64,000 nucleotides of DNA from Candidatus Caenarcanales bacterium (GTDB lineage: Bacteria; Cyanobacteriota; Vampirovibrionia; LMEP-6097), in NCBI GenBank assembly GCA_013216135.1, contig JABSOS010000002.1, positions 62,001 to 126,000 on the forward strand. Reading direction: 5' to 3'. Position numbers and translations under genes: made by a program. Of this stretch, positions 26,544 through 34,621 are shown one piece after another. Numbering within the stretch: the stretch's first letter is position 1; the number at the start of each line of letters is the position of its first letter. The notes below the pieces were generated by a model. That model saw nothing but the letters and a program-made list of their open reading frames with translations. It was not told the DNA's origin and ran no database searches.

Positions 26544-27443
26544 CTACTTTATATAGAACCCTTCATCTTCAAGTAAATTAGGGGTTTTAGTATCCTGAAT
26601 CATATTAAGTATATTAATTTCAATAACTCTTGCTATAGCCGTAACAGAAACATCTGTAGCTCTATCCTCAAATGGGTCTTGCAGGTAATAGGCAGTTCTT
26701 TCAATTAAAAAGAAAGAGGTGCCAAGTAGAATGTTTATAGCAATCTCTAAAAAGTAAGGTAATTCAGTAAAGCCAAAAGGCAGAATCATGATGAATACAT
26801 AAATCGATAAATGTAAAAGAGTACTATAGGTTTTAGGGAAAACAGTATTTTTTATCCTTTCACTCATCCCCATTAAGTCACAAAGATCTGAAACAGTGTT
26901 CATCAGATGTATTTGCTGAAATTCATTTATTAAACCATTTTCAAAAAATCTACGAATTTGCTTTGCATGCATATCTAAAATCCCATTAGGGCTATTCATG
27001 TGCTTTGAAACATAATCAAATTCTTCTTTACTTAAATACTCACTTAAATGGTCAAAATGTTTTTTCCCTCTTAAAGTATCTCCTAGCTCATAATTCCAGG
27101 CTATCTGTCTTCTAGCTAAAGCCTCGACTTCTTTTTCTAGGTCAGAAGAAACCTCTATTTTTAAAAAGCACTTGGCTTCACGAACTAAACTTCTAGATTC
27201 ACTTAAAATCTTCCCCCAAATTTTACGAGCTTCCCACCAACGGTCATAAGCCTGTGCGGTTCTAAAAGCTAGCAATAGTGAAATCAAGGTTCCAAAAACA
27301 GTTACAGCAGCTAAAGGAATAGAAAATAGAGAATATTTTTGATCAATAAAACAAATAAAACTAGATAGTAAAACAATCAAAGCCAATTCTTCCTTGACTT
27401 TAGCTAACAAAAATTTAACTGGTATTCGTTTGTTGAGAAGCAC
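26544..27443 (-). CDS. Bestrophin-family membrane channel protein
   Basis: The 299-residue protein shows the bacterial bestrophin (former UPF0187) pattern: the N-terminal region before two helices, then FRTAQAYDRWWEARKIWG, the family's best-known stretch, near residues 59-76. Later helices occur near 210-250, and the C-terminal region carries VTAIARVIEIN. Bacterial members form pentameric anion or cation channels in the inner membrane. Translation starts with GTG. The gene follows flagellin after only 4 bp, so it may be cotranscribed with it, an unusual pairing. Confidence 0.85.
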   Translation of the reverse strand: MLLNKRIPVKFLLAKVKEELALIVLLSSFICFIDQKYSLFSIPLAAVTVFGTLISLLLAFRTAQAYDRWWEARKIWGKILSESRSLVREAKCFLKIEVSSDLEKEVEALARRQIAWNYELGDTLRGKKHFDHLSEYLSKEEFDYVSKHMNSPNGILDMHAKQIRRFFENGLINEFQQIHLMNTVSDLCDLMGMSERIKNTVFPKTYSTLLHLSIYVFIMILPFGFTELPYFLEIAINILLGTSFFLIERTAYYLQDPFEDRATDVSVTAIARVIEINILNMIQDTKTPNLLEDEGFYIK

Positions 27444-27447
27444 TATA

Positions 27448-28389
27448 TTATGGTAGCAAACTCAAAACAAACTGCCCTTGAGCATTAGCTTGAGTTGACA
27501 TAGCAGCAGCGCTTTGCTGGCGAATCTGTTCACGAGCGATATGAGTGCTTTCTTCTGCAATATCAGTATCTTCAAAATGTGACTTACTGCCGGTTAAAGC
27601 AATCTTCTGAGCTTCAACATTTTTATAAGCTTCATCGAAGTAATTATATTTAGCATTCACAACAGCTATCATGCGGTTAACATTGCTAAGCATATTATCC
27701 AGGTCACTTAAAGTATCGGTATCAGTATTAGGAATACCATCCGTTGGATTTGTTGACGGGCTAGCACCTGGTATTTTTATTTCAACCAACATGTTTTCAT
27801 TAGGTGATTGACCTTGATTTAAACCTTCAAAATTAGTTAAATCACTTGGTCTAACACTTACACCCTCCCCAGAGCTAATAAAAGTAAGAAAGTTTATATT
27901 TTTTGTTTGGTTATCATTAGACCCTATTTGAAAATTAACATCGTATCTTGGATTAATAGGACTATTTAAAATATTTAGATCAGAAAGACTTTTAGTATCT
28001 GAAGCTATGCTATTTTGAACATTTAATACAAGTTCATTAATTTCCCTTTGAAGCATATCCTTCTCGGCAACAGAATTAGTACCATTAATACCCTGAATGA
28101 AAAGGTCTCTAATTTTTTGAAGATTATCAGAGGTAGCTATAAGACCATTTTGAGCAATTTCCATATCACTCATAGCATCCACAATATTTTTTTGAGCTCT
28201 ACCTAAACCCCGAACTCTGGTTTCAAGCTTTGCTGCGATAGATAAACTAGCTATATCATCCCCAGCGCCATTAATTCTTTTACCAGTAGCTAATTTCTCT
28301 ACAGATTTAGTAATTTTATTAGAGCTATAATTAAGAGCCCGATTAGAAACTTTAGTTAAAGTATTAGTGTTTAGTGAGACTATACTCAT
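27448..28389 (-). CDS. fliC: Flagellin
   Basis: The protein is 313 residues from the ATG at 28389; the track's longer version starts at a TTG six codons upstream, but flagellins normally begin MxxVSLNTN as here (MSIVSLNTNT). The conserved N-terminal D0/D1 helices contain LATGKRINGAGDDIASLSIA, and the C-terminal D1/D0 helices contain DTDIAEESTHIAREQIRQQS and end ANAQGQFVLSLLP. The variable middle is short (about 120 residues), so the filament surface is simple. Exported through the flagellar type III apparatus, it builds the filament; flhA lies at 59 kb. A palindrome overlaps the start region. Confidence 0.95.
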   Translation of the reverse strand: MSIVSLNTNTLTKVSNRALNYSSNKITKSVEKLATGKRINGAGDDIASLSIAAKLETRVRGLGRAQKNIVDAMSDMEIAQNGLIATSDNLQKIRDLFIQGINGTNSVAEKDMLQREINELVLNVQNSIASDTKSLSDLNILNSPINPRYDVNFQIGSNDNQTKNINFLTFISSGEGVSVRPSDLTNFEGLNQGQSPNENMLVEIKIPGASPSTNPTDGIPNTDTDTLSDLDNMLSNVNRMIAVVNAKYNYFDEAYKNVEAQKIALTGSKSHFEDTDIAEESTHIAREQIRQQSAAAMSTQANAQGQFVLSLLP

Positions 28390-28390
28390 T

Positions 28391-28405
28391 GTTTCATATT
28401 GAAAC
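28391..28405. promoter_or_regulatory. Palindrome immediately upstream of the flagellin start codon
   Basis: GTTTCA-TAT-TGAAAC ends one base before the flagellin ATG (28389), where a ribosome-binding site would be expected. It could be a protein operator or an RNA hairpin that controls translation. No normal Shine-Dalgarno sequence is evident in front of this ATG. Confidence 0.4.
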
Positions 28406-28474
28406 AACCATACCCCAGATATATTAGTTCTTCAACAATATATATCTGTCACTTAGCCTAGAACTTTAATACTA

Positions 28475-29209
28475 TTAACTAGCTTTAAAATGAGCTTCAA
28501 GCTGGTCAGCTGTACCGATGTATTTGCCATCTAAATAAACTTGAGGAGTAGTAGCAGCACCAGTTACATTAACCATAGATCTATTAGTAAGTGCATTACT
28601 TAGTTCTATTTCTTCATAGATAATACCTTTATCATTTAAGAGATTTTTAGCTCTAGCACAGTGTGGGCAACCTTTTCTAGTAAATAAAGTAGCGAAAGAA
28701 AGAAACTTAACATTAGGGTTAATAAATTTTAAAATCGTGTCTGCATCTGAAACTTCAAAAGGATCACCTTCTTTTTCTGGTTCAATAAACATCTTCTCAA
28801 CTTTTTTATCTTTAACCAGCATAGAATAACGCCAAGATCTTTTACCAAAACCAATTGCTGACTTATCTACTAAAAGTCCCATCTCTTCAGCAAAAGCACC
28901 ATTTCCATCTGGAATTAATGTAATATTGTCAGCTTCTTGATCACGTGCCCATTCATTCATCACAAATGTGTCATTAACTGACAAACAAACGATTTCATCG
29001 ACACCATTTTCTTTAAAAATCGGAGCAAGCTCATTATATCTAGGTAAGTGAGTAGAAGAACAAGTCGGAGTGAAAGCTCCAGGAAGAGCAAAAACCACTA
29101 CTGTTCTATTTGCAAAAATATCATCACTATTAATGGTTTTCCAAGTACCATCTTCGATTACTTTAAATTCAATATTTTTTATAGTTTCACCTTCACGGTT
29201 TTTAAGCAT
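28475..29209 (-). CDS. Peroxiredoxin-glutaredoxin fusion (Prx5-Grx hybrid)
   Basis: The 244-residue protein fuses two redox domains. Residues 1-165 are a Prx5-type peroxiredoxin with the peroxidatic Cys50 in LPGAFTPTCS. Residues 172-244 are a glutaredoxin with the CPHC active site (Cys181 and Cys184) and the substrate-binding TTPQVYLDGKYIG. Such hybrids reduce hydrogen peroxide and organic peroxides with glutathione, using their own glutaredoxin domain. It implies that this organism makes or imports glutathione or an equivalent. A clear AAGGAG site lies before the ATG at 29209. Confidence 0.95.
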   Translation of the reverse strand: MLKNREGETIKNIEFKVIEDGTWKTINSDDIFANRTVVVFALPGAFTPTCSSTHLPRYNELAPIFKENGVDEIVCLSVNDTFVMNEWARDQEADNITLIPDGNGAFAEEMGLLVDKSAIGFGKRSWRYSMLVKDKKVEKMFIEPEKEGDPFEVSDADTILKFINPNVKFLSFATLFTRKGCPHCARAKNLLNDKGIIYEEIELSNALTNRSMVNVTGAATTPQVYLDGKYIGTADQLEAHFKAS

Positions 29210-29268
29210 TTTGTTCTCCTTTAGACTATGTCTTTAAATATGATAGCTTGTAAAGCCTCAACTAAAAA

Positions 29269-31371
29269 TTAATTATAAGCATCAAAATCTTTAGGGCTAA
29301 GGTGTCTTAATTTACTTACATCAATTTTCCCGTCTGGAGTAAAACCAAAAACAAAGCCCCGATATCCAATGCAATGTGGTCTTAAGAAATTTTTGTTTAG
29401 GGTTATAGTATTATTAGTTAGATTTTTTATGGTAACACTTCCACCTAAATCTTCTAAGTCCCCTGAGCTATCAAAAGAACTTAAAAGTGAACTCAATTCA
29501 TTTAGTTCAGGAAATAAATCATCTATTTTATCTTTGACTTCATCATTTTGTTCAGATATTGACTCACTTATATCAGAAGCAATATCTTGCGCCTCCGAAC
29601 TGTCAACATTAGCAGGTAATGATGATAATAATTCATTAAGTCTATCAAGAGATTTTATTAATTTAGTCTCAGCCTTAACTACAGATTTAAAGCCTTTCTT
29701 TAATTTGATGTTTACTATCATTCTTCTTGCTAGATAGACTCTAGTAACAAATGAGTAACGATGTTTTTTAGCATGAAAAGAACGATTAAGAGCAAGTAAT
29801 CTATCCTGTGCAAAATAGCGGAGTTTATCCCTTCCAAGACTAAAGGGATAAAGATCTAAAGTGGAAGACCTAAGTTTCTCAGCACTATTAGTAAAAATAT
29901 CATTAGCGTGAGGCTTTAGTTCTTTAACATCTAGGTAACTCAAAAGTTTAATGTGAGGGTCTTTAATATCTATCTGAAAACGATGATCATTAAAAAAGTC
30001 ATGTTCTTTTTCAAATATTTTTTCTAATTTCTCTTTCTCTGCTTTCCTAACTTCAATATCTCGCAAAATATCAAAATATTCTTCTAATTCCTGCTTTAAG
30101 TTATTATCAACTACTTTGTCTAAGAATGTTTTTCTATTACTCTCATCTAAATTTCTTACTTTTTTAATACTCTTATACTTTGTTGCATTCTTTGGGCTTA
30201 ATTCAATTAAGTCTTCTTCAAGTAATTTATCTAGCTTTTCTTCTAGCCCCTCTTTTATTCCTTTTGCTTTTTTAAATTCCCCTAAGGCTTTTAAATATTC
30301 CTTTTCCTTCTTATTTAGTTCTTTAATTTTCCCTTCAACATCTTTTAAATTCAGAATTTTATTTAATACCGTTACATAATCAATGCCATAAACTTCAGCT
30401 TCAGGAATACTAATACTAACTTCTTTAATAGCTTCTCTTTGAATACCTAAAAACTTTGCAAAAATTCCAAATAACCAGCTAGCTCTTAAATCAATTACGC
30501 TATGAGTATCAATTGTAAAATCAGGAAAGTTTACTTTCCGAGTAAAGTGGTTATTCTTTTCTTTACTAAGAAAAGCAGGATGATTAGGATCAAAAACTTG
30601 TTCTGAGATTTGAGAAATTTTTATTGCTGCTGTTATATTACTAATATCTTGTTTAAGGGTAAAATCATGATCTAACTTAACTCTACTTGGAAGCTTAAGG
30701 CTCTTAGTTCCTAAAGTTATTCCCTTAGGGAAAACGGTCTTTTGATTTAGAATACATTCTTCATCAAGAACTGCATCTTTTTTTAGTTGACTTTTCAAAT
30801 TAGTATTTGCCGCTATTGTTTTACCATTTGCCTTTATTTCTATAGGTAATACAGTATTTTCTCTAATATGAATAATAGACTTTTTAGATATTACCGTTCC
30901 TATCGGTAAACTAATATTTTCAGGTAAGAAAAAGTCAGGTGGGAAAACAAAAGCATTTTCGAAAACGCTACCAAATGGAAGTGTAGTTCCTTTAACAAGT
31001 GAGCTTCCGGCTTCAATAGTATATGGTAAAAGATTAGATTCGTGGAAAACCAGTCTAGGTGGATAAAAGCCATCTTCCAATTCATTATTTTGATCTATAG
31101 CATCTTCTAAATAATTTCCTTCTTTATATTTCCCATCACCGTATATCGATAATAATTCTCTTTGAAAATCTAAACTAACTACGTGTTGAGGAGCAGTATC
31201 TTTAGGCTTAAGAATAAAAACATCACCAACTTGAATATCTTCAGATGGTGGATAAACAGGAACAATATTATGCTTAGCTAAATATTTACCCCATTTTTTT
31301 GAGATTGGTCTATTACAGCCTGTTAATAACAAGACTGGTAATAAAATTAAAAACAATATATTAGATTTCAT
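29269..31371 (-). CDS. Large lipoprotein with coiled-coil middle, function unknown
   Basis: The 700-residue protein has a lipoprotein signal peptide with lipobox LLTGC (Cys19). Residues about 110-240 contain repeated short beta-type phrases of the LP-GT and LP-GS kind (KGTTLPFGSVF, LPENISLPIGTVI, FPKGITLGT). Residues about 340-480 are strongly Lys/Glu-rich coiled coil. The C-terminal part is Ser/Asp-rich and ends in a beta-rich segment. It is probably anchored on the outer membrane or cell surface. No known family is recognised. The opposite-strand KAP gene starts 65 bp away. Confidence 0.7.
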   Translation of the reverse strand: MKSNILFLILLPVLLLTGCNRPISKKWGKYLAKHNIVPVYPPSEDIQVGDVFILKPKDTAPQHVVSLDFQRELLSIYGDGKYKEGNYLEDAIDQNNELEDGFYPPRLVFHESNLLPYTIEAGSSLVKGTTLPFGSVFENAFVFPPDFFLPENISLPIGTVISKKSIIHIRENTVLPIEIKANGKTIAANTNLKSQLKKDAVLDEECILNQKTVFPKGITLGTKSLKLPSRVKLDHDFTLKQDISNITAAIKISQISEQVFDPNHPAFLSKEKNNHFTRKVNFPDFTIDTHSVIDLRASWLFGIFAKFLGIQREAIKEVSISIPEAEVYGIDYVTVLNKILNLKDVEGKIKELNKKEKEYLKALGEFKKAKGIKEGLEEKLDKLLEEDLIELSPKNATKYKSIKKVRNLDESNRKTFLDKVVDNNLKQELEEYFDILRDIEVRKAEKEKLEKIFEKEHDFFNDHRFQIDIKDPHIKLLSYLDVKELKPHANDIFTNSAEKLRSSTLDLYPFSLGRDKLRYFAQDRLLALNRSFHAKKHRYSFVTRVYLARRMIVNIKLKKGFKSVVKAETKLIKSLDRLNELLSSLPANVDSSEAQDIASDISESISEQNDEVKDKIDDLFPELNELSSLLSSFDSSGDLEDLGGSVTIKNLTNNTITLNKNFLRPHCIGYRGFVFGFTPDGKIDVSKLRHLSPKDFDAYN

Positions 31372-31435
31372 TTTGAGCTTCGAGTTGATTATTTTAGCAA
31401 TTTAGTTTTATAAAAGTTAAGCTAAACTGTTTTTT

Positions 31436-33679
31436 ATGACGACTCAAAGAAATGAATCTTCTAGTCTAATTAAAATAATTAATCAAAATAATGAAGGAAT
31501 AGCAGCTATAGAACAGCTATGTCGTTATGACGGCTGGGGAATGGCTAAACAATGGTTTGGACTTGCACGTTGTTTTTTTATAGGTTTGCTTTTTGCTTAT
31601 CTTTGGTATTTCTTTTCTAAAATCATTGGAACAATATATAACGATAAGCATCTACTGAGTATTGCAAATAATCTCAGTGTCCTTTCTAATTTTTTGAATT
31701 TTACATATAAATTTATTATCTCGAATAAAGTAAGTTCAATTATTCTATGTGGAATTCCAAGTTTGTTTTTCTTATGTAAATTATTCAAATCTTACTGGAA
31801 TGAAATCTCAGCGAATTTTTTGAAATTTAACCAAGTGGATAAGATGACATTTCTATTATTGGGGTTTTTAAATGCTTTAGATATTTACTATGAATATTTT
31901 GACTCGGTGTCTATTTTAACTATATTGTCTTGTAACTTTATTTTCTCTTTGAGATTCTGGAAATTTATAGCTAATTTACAGAAGGTAAAACTAGGTAAAT
32001 CAAAACCACTAACTCAATTTATTTTTTTAATAATCTATTTAATATCATTATACACACTCTCTATAATGTTAATAAGGCTAAATAATATACATTCAGCAAT
32101 CGTATCCATGACCTTAATACTGCAATTAATCTTTCTGTTTTCAATGCAAATACATTATGTGTGTTCTAATAATTCAAGGCTAATAGCATCTAAAGCTTTT
32201 TCAATTTATAACTCTATATTTAAAATTGAGTTGCCTATAATCTCAATAGTATTTTTAAGCTTCTTATATGTTGTTGTATTCAGTAAACGTCCCCAAGACT
32301 TAAACTCAATAATAATGGCTACCTCTATGTATAGCTGGTTAGGACTATCTGGGTGGTCAGGCTGGATTCTATCTAAGCAATGGCTCAATAAAGCTAGAAG
32401 ATTTAAGCTAGTTATGTTCATTACTCCAGCATTAATGGTAATAGTGTTCCCATTAATCAAATTTTATGATGACATTAAGCCTTTGGGAATCAAAAATACT
32501 ATTTTCCTAAACTTAATAGAATTTCAAATATACATTTTAATTTCCTACTTCATTTTAATTGGAGTAATCACTCAAATATTTGTTGCTAACACCATTAGCA
32601 AATCTTTAAAGGAATCAAAAAAAGAATCTTTAGTACCTATAGAAGAACCAGTTACAGATTTAGATCAAGTAGAAAAAATAGTCGGATATGAAAGTGATTT
32701 TTTAAAAACAGTTCATAATTTTATAGAAAAAAGAATAATCCATTATCCTAAACAAAACCTCCAAAATAGATCACAGGTGTATGCAATTAATGCTTCATGG
32801 GGGGCTGGGAAAAGTTCTTTTATTAGTTTAGTAAAATCTGAGCTTATAAAAGATAAAAAGATCATCTGGGTAGATTTTAATCCCTGGAATTACCTTTCAG
32901 GGGAAAAGATGATCCTTGATTTCTTTAAAACATTAGATAAAAGGATTCGTGAAATTTACTTACATGGACTAGGCAGTAACTTAAAAAAATATATCAATCT
33001 CCTATCAGTTTCACACTCTGCAAAATTACTAGACATCTTTAACCTTAATATAGAACTTGCTCAGAATACATCTAAAGCAGACTTAGCTAGCTTAAAACAA
33101 GATATAGAGACTAAGTTAGGCTCTATCAAAGAAAGAATTATTATAGTTATAGATGATATAGATAGGTTACCACCAGACATGGTTTTAATAATTTTACGTC
33201 TAGTAGGAATAACAGCAAACTTCCCAAACATATTTTTCATATTAGCTATGGATTACAAAAAAATAGGAAGGCTAATAATACAAGAATTAGGAAAGGATTA
33301 TGAAAATTATTTACAAAAAATTGTAAATGAAAATATTTCTTTACCTTCCTGGAGTGCAAAAGATTTAAGAAAGTTTTTCTGGCATTACACACTTAATGCA
33401 AGAGAAGAATTTCAAAATTTAACAGATGCTAAAGGAAAAAAAATAGTTAAAGAATTAAAAGATGCAAAAAAATTTATCTACAATAAATTAGACAAATCGC
33501 ATATAAACTTGACTCCAAGAGACATTAAACAACTAGCTTCAACATACATTTATTCTGTAGCTGAAGTTTTTGATGAGTCAATCAAAACAAATAAAAGCTT
33601 CGATAGAAAAGCTTTATTAGAAAAGATAGAGATACACTTTGAAAATTGTTTTCGTGAGCAGTACTCCGAACAAACCTAA
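31436..33679 (+). CDS. Membrane-anchored KAP-family P-loop NTPase
   Basis: The 747-residue protein has two parts. Residues about 40-390 contain roughly nine or ten membrane helices with short loops. From about 425 a KAP-type NTPase domain begins: Walker A NASWGAGKSSFISLV (GAGKSS at 456-461), then WVDFNPWNYL, and Walker B RIIIVIDDIDRLPPDMV near 566-580, with LTPRDIKQLAS near the end. KAP NTPases carry membrane segments and in some bacteria act in phage exclusion; elsewhere their role is unknown. Here the membrane part precedes the NTPase instead of lying within it. The gene stands alone beside a tRNA with a duplicated 3' end, a common insertion spot for accessory genes. Confidence 0.85.
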   Translation: MTTQRNESSSLIKIINQNNEGIAAIEQLCRYDGWGMAKQWFGLARCFFIGLLFAYLWYFFSKIIGTIYNDKHLLSIANNLSVLSNFLNFTYKFIISNKVSSIILCGIPSLFFLCKLFKSYWNEISANFLKFNQVDKMTFLLLGFLNALDIYYEYFDSVSILTILSCNFIFSLRFWKFIANLQKVKLGKSKPLTQFIFLIIYLISLYTLSIMLIRLNNIHSAIVSMTLILQLIFLFSMQIHYVCSNNSRLIASKAFSIYNSIFKIELPIISIVFLSFLYVVVFSKRPQDLNSIIMATSMYSWLGLSGWSGWILSKQWLNKARRFKLVMFITPALMVIVFPLIKFYDDIKPLGIKNTIFLNLIEFQIYILISYFILIGVITQIFVANTISKSLKESKKESLVPIEEPVTDLDQVEKIVGYESDFLKTVHNFIEKRIIHYPKQNLQNRSQVYAINASWGAGKSSFISLVKSELIKDKKIIWVDFNPWNYLSGEKMILDFFKTLDKRIREIYLHGLGSNLKKYINLLSVSHSAKLLDIFNLNIELAQNTSKADLASLKQDIETKLGSIKERIIIVIDDIDRLPPDMVLIILRLVGITANFPNIFFILAMDYKKIGRLIIQELGKDYENYLQKIVNENISLPSWSAKDLRKFFWHYTLNAREEFQNLTDAKGKKIVKELKDAKKFIYNKLDKSHINLTPRDIKQLASTYIYSVAEVFDESIKTNKSFDRKALLEKIEIHFENCFREQYSEQT

Positions 33680-33733
33680 AGGTACGATGCAGAAAAATAG
33701 TACGAACGTACCATTACCTTTTAAGTCATCTAA

Positions 33734-33752
33734 AGTTGGCAGGGCATGAGGG
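33734..33752. repeat. Copy of the tRNA-Arg 3' end (att-like direct repeat)
   Basis: AGTTGGCAGGGCATGAGGG matches 33916-33934 exactly. That second copy contains the CCA end, discriminator base, 3' acceptor strand and start of the T arm of tRNA-Arg. The copies are in the same orientation, 182 bp apart. Such repeats usually mark tRNA-directed integration or a decayed tandem tRNA. Confidence 0.7.
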
Positions 33753-33808
33753 TTTAGGGGAAGCGCGCACTGAATGAGCCCAGCGCAATAGAAACTACCC
33801 CGAAGGAA

Positions 33809-33840
33809 TCAAAAAACAAGATCAAAATCTTGTTTTTTGA
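33809..33840. terminator. Bidirectional intrinsic terminator
   Basis: TCAAAAAACAAGAT and its perfect complement form a 14-bp stem with a 4-nt loop. The A-run on one side and T-run on the other let it work in both directions. It lies between the KAP gene and the tRNA. Confidence 0.8.
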
Positions 33841-33869
33841 CAATGGATTCTCAATTCCAGTCGGCTGAC

Positions 33870-33911
33870 ATAAATAAAATACCCGGCAAAACTGCCGGGT
33901 ATTTTATTTAT
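33870..33911. terminator. Strong hairpin terminator downstream of tRNA-Arg
   Basis: Two 19-nt arms pair perfectly around a 4-nt loop, with a GC-rich core (ACCCGGCA/TGCCGGGT) and flanking A/T-rich ends. The hairpin begins 8 bp past the tRNA 3' end on the minus strand and is the likely terminator of the tRNA transcript. Confidence 0.88.
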
Positions 33912-33918
33912 ATTTAGT

Positions 33919-33995
33919 TGGCAGGGCATGAGGGATTCGAACCCCCGACGTCTCGGTTCGTAGCCGAGCCCTCTATCCAGCTGAGGTAATGCCCT
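33919..33995 (-). tRNA. tRNA-Arg (anticodon ACG)
   Basis: The 77-nt cloverleaf reads on the minus strand. The acceptor stem pairs AGGGCAT with ATGCCCT, the D stem pairs CCTC with GAGG, and the anticodon stem CTCGG/CCGAG frames loop CTACGAA with anticodon ACG. The T arm is GGGGG-TTCGAAT-CCCTC, the discriminator base is G and the CCA end is encoded. The A at position 34 would be deaminated to inosine to read CGU, CGC and CGA codons. Confidence 0.97.
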
Positions 33996-34081
33996 AGATT
34001 TCGCTCATACCTGAGCAGATTCTAATTATATCCGATTAATTCAGTATTACTCTAAAGAATTAATAGTTTTCAAAAGATTTA

Positions 34082-34549
34082 TTACTGTTCACTCATTTTA
34101 TTAAATCTCAAATGCTCAAGATTTGAATTCATATACTCTAAGAGTTCAACTTGTTTTTTTAAGAAAAATGAATAAGTAGTCTTAGTATTTTGCGTGAATA
34201 TAATCGCAGAGAAACTTAAAATCGCAAAAACTGAAAATATTGAAATAAATATAGCTACATTTGAAAGTAACTTTGCTGATCTAATATTTTTCAACAATAA
34301 AATTTCATGCAAACATTCAGTATTAACATAAAATTTGTCACCATTTTTAGACCATAATTTTTCAAACAAATTATTATAGGTAACTAATATCTCGAGTTCT
34401 TCATCTTTTATAATCGGATACCCTCTAGAAGCTAAAAAGCTAAGCAATTCCTCTTCTAAAATCCCCCTAGTAGCATTTTTTAGTGCAAAAACCATCATTG
34501 ATTCATAAAAATCTGGTTTAAATATTTGATACCAGTACTGTGCAATCAT
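34082..34549 (-). CDS. Hypothetical protein with one membrane helix
   Basis: I do not recognise this 155-residue protein. The N-terminal 95 residues are soluble and mixed, and a single hydrophobic helix lies near residues 97-119 (LLSNVAIFISIFSVFAILSFSAIIF). A short charged tail follows. There is no signal peptide, so the soluble N-terminus is probably cytoplasmic. It lies upstream of tRNA-Arg on the same strand and is divergent from the DASH-type cryptochrome gene, 72 bp away. Confidence 0.6.
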   Translation of the reverse strand: MIAQYWYQIFKPDFYESMMVFALKNATRGILEEELLSFLASRGYPIIKDEELEILVTYNNLFEKLWSKNGDKFYVNTECLHEILLLKNIRSAKLLSNVAIFISIFSVFAILSFSAIIFTQNTKTTYSFFLKKQVELLEYMNSNLEHLRFNKMSEQ

Positions 34550-34621
34550 AGGAATACTCCATAAACAACATACCCATATACTGCATTGAAAAATTCATGT
34601 TTTAATATAAAATATTAGCTA

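Noticed and set aside
33681-33712. GGTACG/CGTACC inverted repeat after the KAP gene as a terminator
   Set aside because: The stem has only 6 bp, a 20-nt loop and no T-tract; the perfect hairpin at 33809-33840 is a better terminator.
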